A stretch of DNA of 64,000 nucleotides. Origin: Sesamum alatum (taxonomy: Eukaryota; Streptophyta; Magnoliopsida; Lamiales; Pedaliaceae). Numbering within the stretch: position 1 is the stretch's first letter; every line of letters begins with the position of its first letter. The position numbers and the translations under genes are program-made. Below, one piece after another: positions 58,658-64,000 of the stretch. The DNA lies in assembly GCA_034509735.1 (NCBI GenBank), contig JACGWO010000007.1, forward strand, positions 26,502,046-26,566,045, given 5' to 3'. Under the pieces are notes generated by a model. The model had not been told where the DNA came from. It saw only the letters and a program-made list of their open reading frames with translations, and ran no database searches.

Positions 58658-59899
58658 GTCTAAACTCCAATTTATCCCCTGTGTTTTCGCAAAAAAGTTA
58701 AAAACCCCCTTGTGTTTTGAAAATATGCAAAACATCCCCTTGTGTTTTAATAAATTCAGTATAAAAACTCCTTCCATTAGAAATTAACAGAAGGTGGGTG
58801 CACGCGCCTGAAGTGTGTCTGGGCTTGATCTTTTGTGAATTTTGATCTTTTTCTGTACTTAATTGACCAAAAGGCCCTATATTGTATCTAAAATTACAAT
58901 GGTCTAAATTGGCTTTTTTAAAGGATTTTTTTTTTACATTTTCATATCTCCTAAAAATATAAATAATTTTGTTCGTAATTTTATTTATATTAATACCAAA
59001 ATACCAAAAAAATAAAAACACTTACATTACAAATATTAATACTAAATTTTATTTTCAAATTTAGATATCTACATGGCTATAAATATTAAGCAATTATAAT
59101 AATTTATAATTTATAAATTAATTTAAATTATTATTGAATTTAAATATTTAGTTATATTCAATATATTGTAGACAAAAAGATTAATTAAATATCTATTAAT
59201 TATTATAATTATCTTAATTAATTGAAATATATATTAATAAATATAATTAAGTTAACAAAAAAAATTAAAAAAAAAATTGAGGGCGGCGGCCACGATAGAA
59301 GGGCGACGACGTCTCTATCGCCCTCTTTCTTTTTTCTGGGTGATGGCGTGGGCGACGACGATGTCGCTAGATTTAGGAGCGACGGCATTCTGCGGGGGAC
59401 GCCACCCCCATCTGCTGGGGGCGTCGTGTCCCCCCGTTTGCTGGGGAGGGGCTAGGCGACGGGGGTGGGGAGGGGCTAGGCGGCGGGGGTAGGGTGGGGG
59501 CAGGGGGTGGGAGTAGGGGTTTGTGTTTTTTGTTTTTAATTTTTATATATAAAATAATAATTTATTTTTTATAATTACTTTTTATTTATATATAAAATAA
59601 GTTGTTGAATCTAGACCTTTTACTTTATTAAGATCTAACGGTAGAGATTAATTAATTAAATCTGACGGATATTATTTCACCAAAGGAAAGCCACCGGTCA
59701 TTAAAATAAAAAATAATCTATAATAACAAGGGCATAACGGTCAATTTATAAAAAAACTAACTCCGTTAAGGTCTTTTAACGGAGAGGGCGATTGAGCTTA
59801 AATTTACAAATCACAGGGGGGGTTTTCGCCTATTTTCAAAACAGATAGGGCATTTTCGTCAACTTTTCAAAATACAGGGAGGTTTTATACATTTTAGCC
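58658..59899. mobile_element. Mutator-like element with GC-rich cargo (Pack-MULE candidate)
   Basis: 1242 bp with imperfect terminal inverted repeats of about 100 bp (left GTCTAAACTCCAATTT; right in reverse GGCTAAAATGTATAAA, both continuing into CCCTGT(G/A)TTTT). The 9-bp repeat AAAAAAATT flanks it (58649-58657 and 59900-59908), the TSD length of Mutator-like elements, though its simple sequence weakens the proof. No transposase. The centre at 59279-59520 is GC-rich, unlike the AT-rich arms. Confidence 0.75.
59279..59520 (+). other. GC-rich insert inside the Mutator-like element
   Basis: About 240 bp of G-rich sequence with two open plus-strand frames (59222-59455 and 59277-59492), neither with a motif I recognise. 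A 24-bp unit GAGGGGCTAGGCGACGGGGG is repeated in tandem at about 59446-59490. It may be a captured fragment of a host gene, but the source is unknown. Confidence 0.5.
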
Positions 59900-60020
59900 A
59901 AAAAAATTTGAGACACCAAAAATGTGCTTTTCAATTATAATAAAGTATAGATAGATCATGGACTAATTACTTCACCAGTCAACTTATAACATTTACAAAC
60001 TTCACAGGTACGCCTAAAAG

Positions 60021-60585
60021 CAGAGTTGTAAATGATTGAAATCGAGGCGAACACGTCATTATTCAGACTTGTTTGAATAGTTATCGAGCTTCAAATTTTG
60101 AGTTTGAATTTGATTTTATTCTTGATCTAATCGAGCTTTAATTGGATCAAACATGAGTCGAGTTCGAGTAACTTGATATTTTTAAATATATATTACTATT
60201 TTTGCACTAATCGAATCGAGTTTGAAAGTTTATCAAACAAGATTTTTTGTTCAAGTTTGTTTTGTTAAGCTTAACAAATCAAGTTCAAATGAACTTTTAT
60301 TGGCCGAGGAGGCCTAGCTTAGTTGGCAAAGCTGAGGCCCCATGATCCTAGAGGTCATGGGTTCGAACCCCTGCGTGCATTGATGTTATTTCTACTGTAT
60401 AGTAGGTGTGATTTATTGTTGTAATAGCTAGGTGTTAGTTTTTGTGATATTATTGATTTGATTGTTTGTAATTGTCTCTTTTCGATATTGATAGCCGACA
60501 GGACTGAATGTAATCATTTTGTTTTTGATTAATAAAAAAAAAGAACTTTTATCGATCGAATAGTTTGATTTATATTTTAACCCTA
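60021..60585. mobile_element. hAT MITE with 8-bp TSD, carrying a SINE
   Basis: Left end CAGAGTTGTAAATG; right end in reverse TAGGGTTAAAATAT. The 8-bp TSD CCTAAAAG lies on both sides (60013-60020 and 60586-60593). The interior is rich in TCGAG(T/C)TT words. Without the SINE and one copy of its TSD it is about 313 bp. Confidence 0.85.
60301..60542 (+). mobile_element. tRNA-derived SINE with 10-bp TSD
   Basis: 242 bp with a tRNA-like head: box A TAGCTTAGTTGG (60315-60326) and box B GGTTCGAACC (60360-60369), the two internal RNA polymerase III promoter boxes. A T-rich body and an A-run tail follow. The TSD GAACTTTTAT is perfect (60291-60300 and 60543-60552). SINEs move with LINE enzymes; no coding capacity. 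Confidence 0.93.
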
Positions 60586-60593
60586 CCTAAAAG

Positions 60594-61206
60594 TTTAAAA
60601 TTTTGAAATTGCAAATGTATTGCTCACATGATTATTTAGGCCTAATAAAAATCACATCCCATAATCATTTCATTATAATGAAATTACATAGAATGGTCCT
60701 TGAGCTTGATAGAAACCCATGGAAAGTAGGCAAAGGGCACAAGGGAGGGTTACTTGGAATCCATCAACCTCAATTATTATATAGGAAAATAAATATATTT
60801 AATAATATTTACTATATAATTGATCACTTTATTCATATTATAGATAAATCACTATAAACAACATATATTTGTCAATCATGTTACTTTAAATCGAGCTGCA
60901 ATAAATGATATTCAAAATAGATATTCTTTATATTACTCCCTCCATCCCGAAACAATCACTCTACTAGTTCGATCAAACATGACATTTTAAATAAATATTA
61001 AATAATCTTTGTATTTATATTATCATTATGCTTAAAAGTAATAATTAAGTGTTAATCACGCCATCCGTAACTTGAAGTGAATAAAAGACATTCCGCTCGA
61101 ACATTTGAACAAAATTTCAACGTGACTATCAGCGTCGGAGATAATAAGCTTCTTTACTAAAAGTTCAGGGACCGCATTATTATTATTATTATTTTCTCAA
61201 GGAGAT
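60594..61206. other. Intergenic stretch with a truncated Stowaway MITE end
   Basis: TACTCCCTCCATCCCGAAAC at about 60934 is a classic Stowaway (Tc1/mariner-type) MITE terminus. I find no inverted partner nearby, so it is truncated. The rest holds nothing I can name. Confidence 0.5.
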
Positions 61207-61433
61207 TTTGAGCCATCCCAAGAGGATAATGCAATTAATCCTACACATCATACCATCAACTTCAGTTAAAAAATAATCTTAGGGGAAAAAGAAAGAAACG
61301 TTATTTTACCAAATAACAACTTTATTTTGAGATACATCCCGAAAAGGAAACAAAAGTAAAGAAATTGAATGAGAAGTAATAGTATAGAAGGGGGGAAAGG
61401 AAAAGCATTAGAGAAGAGATTTTTTTAAGCTAA
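61207..61433 (+). repeat. Segmental duplication, right copy
   Basis: Matches 57447-57665 in the same orientation; the two copies are about 3.75 kb apart and bracket the Mutator-like element and the SINE-bearing hAT MITE. Confidence 0.75.
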
Positions 61434-62681
61434 AATTGATAAATTAATAAATTATAATAAACTCAAATAAAAACGAGACAAACACCCACTCATCCAGCGA
61501 ACTCGAAGAGAGAGTATAACAATTTGTATGCCGTTGTGTAAAAATTGTGGGTAGGCTTTTGTAGGCGATGGACCACCCCATCCCCCCCCCCCCAACACAG
61601 CCCTCTCCCACTACTACAACTATTTCCATTGATTAACATTTAACCACTATATATAATTTTGTTCCCATCTTTATTCACTCTCTCTCCTCTCATTCTCTCT
61701 CTAGACTTATCTTGCACGTGGCCAAGTGTGAAATGATTGGGCCATTGTATTTTTCGTTGTGTTTTTTGATGTAAATTAAGATTATTTATTATCGTGTTCG
61801 TAGGTTTTATTATCGTTTTAATATGATTGCTTCCAGTTTAGTCTTGGTGGACTCAAAACTCTTGATTCGTCAATTAGAGATGCGGTCTGAGAATAGTGTT
61901 ATCTCGTTGAGACTGTTTGTAACTTTTAGTAGATAGGTTAATATTAAAGAGAAGAGAATCAAATGTTTGTAAATGTCTTTAAATGGATTGGATTATATAT
62001 TTCAATTCCAGTTTGCATCTGCTATTTCATTTAACAAATACACATCATGTGGGTAAAGTTTTTGTCTAATTAAATTACATGATGTCATTTTTATAAAAAA
62101 TGCAGTATAATTTAAAATAAAAAGATCCAATTCCCATTAAAATCAAGGGCCTAAAGAGGGAGGAAATGAGAGGATGGCTTGAAATAAGCAAAAAGGGAAT
62201 TAAGCAAAATTAAGAGTTTGTTTGGTTCAAATGGGAAAAAATGGAAGAAGAAGGGGGAGGAAAAAAATAATAGTTTTTCATCAAATAATTTGGTATGATT
62301 GGAAGGAGAGTAAATAATATTTCCCCTTGTTTGGTACGAGAAAATAGATTGAGAACAAAAAACTAATTTTTGTAATTTTATTGTTTAACCCTTTTTTAAA
62401 TATTTTATTAGAAAATAAATAAGTTAATATTATATTAATATAATTTTAGTATATCAAAGATTTAAAAACCTTATTAATAAAAATATATATCAAACAAGAA
62501 CAATAATATTTCTTATTAATAAAAATATTGATCGAAACGAACATTGCTCATTTTTTCTAAATAATTTAGTTTAAATAAAATAAAAATTACTACCAACGCC
62601 CTAAAATAAAGGATTCAAATCCAAATTCATAAAGATTATGTACGGTATTATTAGCATGAAAGATAAAAGAATTCGAGGGAA

Positions 62682-62718
<37 letters not shown>

Positions 62719-63637
62719 CAATAGAGTAAATAAAAATAAAAAATATTTTTTTTTTATTTTTTTTGCCTTAAATTTTCACTTTTTTGCCTAATTTTGAACA
62801 GAAATGAAATTGGAGCCCGGGATGAAAATTAGAATATTATTGATTAGTAGTTTTGATTGGAGAAAATTGGGAAGTTGGATAGCCATATTGTTGATGGAGT
62901 TGGTCTTTTGAGTTTGGGCTCTGTAATTAGAGTCCATGATTATTATTATTGTTGTTGGGCTGGAAAAGCCCAAAACAATCTTTTAGAGCCCAATACTATC
63001 ATTATATCTTAGCCCAGATATTAAGAGAAGGGCCCAAATTCATTTTGTATTTTGTATTAATGTAAGACTATAAGTAGTTTAAAATTCCTTTATAAAAATA
63101 TATATAAACGTTTTAAATATTTTGAATTAAACTGGATTTTTAATATAGTGAAAAATGTAAAAACAAATATAGTCTTTACTAGGGCGTGCATTTGGTTTTA
63201 TCCAACCGATCGTACCGAGTACTGAACTGGATTCAATTCGATTTGGTAAAAATTGAATATTTTTTATTTAATTCAGTATATTATCGAAATTACTGAATTT
63301 AATGGTCGTTTAACAACTAGCTCAATCCATTAATTTTTGTTAGGTTTTTATTAGTTTTTTTGTGGTGAACTGACCAACATGCATTTATCCAATATGAAAT
63401 ATAATTTTACTTATTTTTTTAAACTGAAATTTTTTATAGATTAAGTGGACAATTTGTTTTACAATTTTAAAATTTTTTATTCACCCCGTTCAATTTTTTT
63501 ATAATGTTTTAATTCTTTATAAGAAAAAAAATAATCAATGGTAAATAATTTCAGACATTCATCCAAAAATTACTTAATTTCACGGGGGATTATGTCAAAC
63601 CTTGGGGAGCTCGTGGTAATTTACCATATTAATTTGG
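61434..63637. other. AT-rich intergenic DNA with a TA microsatellite
   Basis: The only clear structure is a run of 17 TA units at 62683-62716. CT-rich sequence around 61670-61705 could be promoter-like but leads to no open frame. No gene supported. Confidence 0.5.
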
Positions 63638-63896
63638 GTAAATTACATTGGCACCCTTTGAGGTTATACCCAATTACTCAAACACCTTCTGTCTTTTACA
63701 AAATTACAGCTATACCCCTTAAGGGGTGTTAGTGTAATGTTTTTTAGGGGGTATTAGTATAAGCTTTGCCTTTTAATATGGGATGTAGTTGTAATATAAT
63801 TACAACCCCGTGGAGTGTAACTGTAATTTCACAAAAGATAGGAGGTGTTTGTGTAATTGGAACTAATCTCAGGGAGTATCACCGTAATTTATTCTA
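63638..63896. mobile_element. MITE of the GGGTAAATTACAG family, right-edge copy
   Basis: Left GGGTAAATTACATTGGCACCC, right end AGGGAGTATCACCGTAATTTA in inverted relation. A 64-codon frame inside is not a gene. Confidence 0.55.
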
Positions 63897-64000
63897 TTAA
63901 TTTTTGTCAAGTTAAAAAATAAAGGAAATAAAAAAAGAAAAAGAAAGAAAAGCGGTGGGCAAAAAGAGAGTAATAGAAGGGTTTTAGAGGGTTAAGGAGC

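Noticed and set aside
60301..60375. Functional tRNA gene
   Set aside because: Boxes A and B are present, but the arms do not form a full cloverleaf, and the A-tail and TSD show a SINE.

Overview
This is a repeat-dominated stretch of a plant nuclear genome. The base composition is AT-rich, the mobile elements are of plant type (Ty1/copia with methionine-tRNA primer sites, hAT, PIF/Harbinger, CACTA, Mutator-like and Stowaway families, an L1-type LINE and a tRNA-derived SINE), and there is one intact single-exon gene of a plant-only family (BRANCHLESS TRICHOME-like). The gene and the copia Gag type suggest a eudicot, perhaps an asterid; that placement is inference from memory of protein families, not a search result.

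Layout. 1-5573: the 5' half of a copia element on the minus strand (open gag-protease frame, long leader with a 550-bp CpG-rich block, primer site, 5' LTR), inserted in a decayed LINE (5574-8210). 8211-13000: AT-rich DNA with small non-autonomous elements, several with target-site duplications (TSDs) and one nested pair. 13118-14257: the host gene, flanked by two fold-back Mutator-like MITEs. 15688-27430: remains of a second LTR element: one 787-bp LTR carrying a hAT MITE, a decayed gag-like gene cut at its start codon by a copia solo LTR (18143-20330), then a 3.8-kb hAT element with a broken transposase, then a short minisatellite. 27436-28140: an unexplained CpG-rich block. 30040-35830: a decayed PIF/Harbinger locus with a transposase between two Myb/SANT-like genes, the last one split by another copia solo LTR (33211-35202). 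36436-41240: copia internal fragment, LINE fragment and truncated LTR. 46404-55764: an old copia element with both LTRs and TSD. 55765-64000: a solo LTR inside a CACTA MITE, a Mutator-like element with GC-rich interior, a SINE inside a hAT MITE, and a pair of duplicated segments.

Few genes can still act. The BRANCHLESS TRICHOME-like gene looks functional, and the copia gag-protease frame at the left edge is open as far as it can be seen. Everything else coding is a pseudogene. I reconstructed target duplications by eye for about 17 insertions, which gives a relative order: the CACTA, hAT and Harbinger elements and the LINE are older hosts; copia LTRs, the SINE and the small MITEs are later arrivals. 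I see no CRISPR array, rRNA or functional tRNA gene, and nothing that amounts to a new multi-gene biological system. The best leads are the two-Myb Harbinger locus with its one-sided stop-codon pattern, the CpG-rich copia leader, and the GC-rich cargo of the Mutator-like element.
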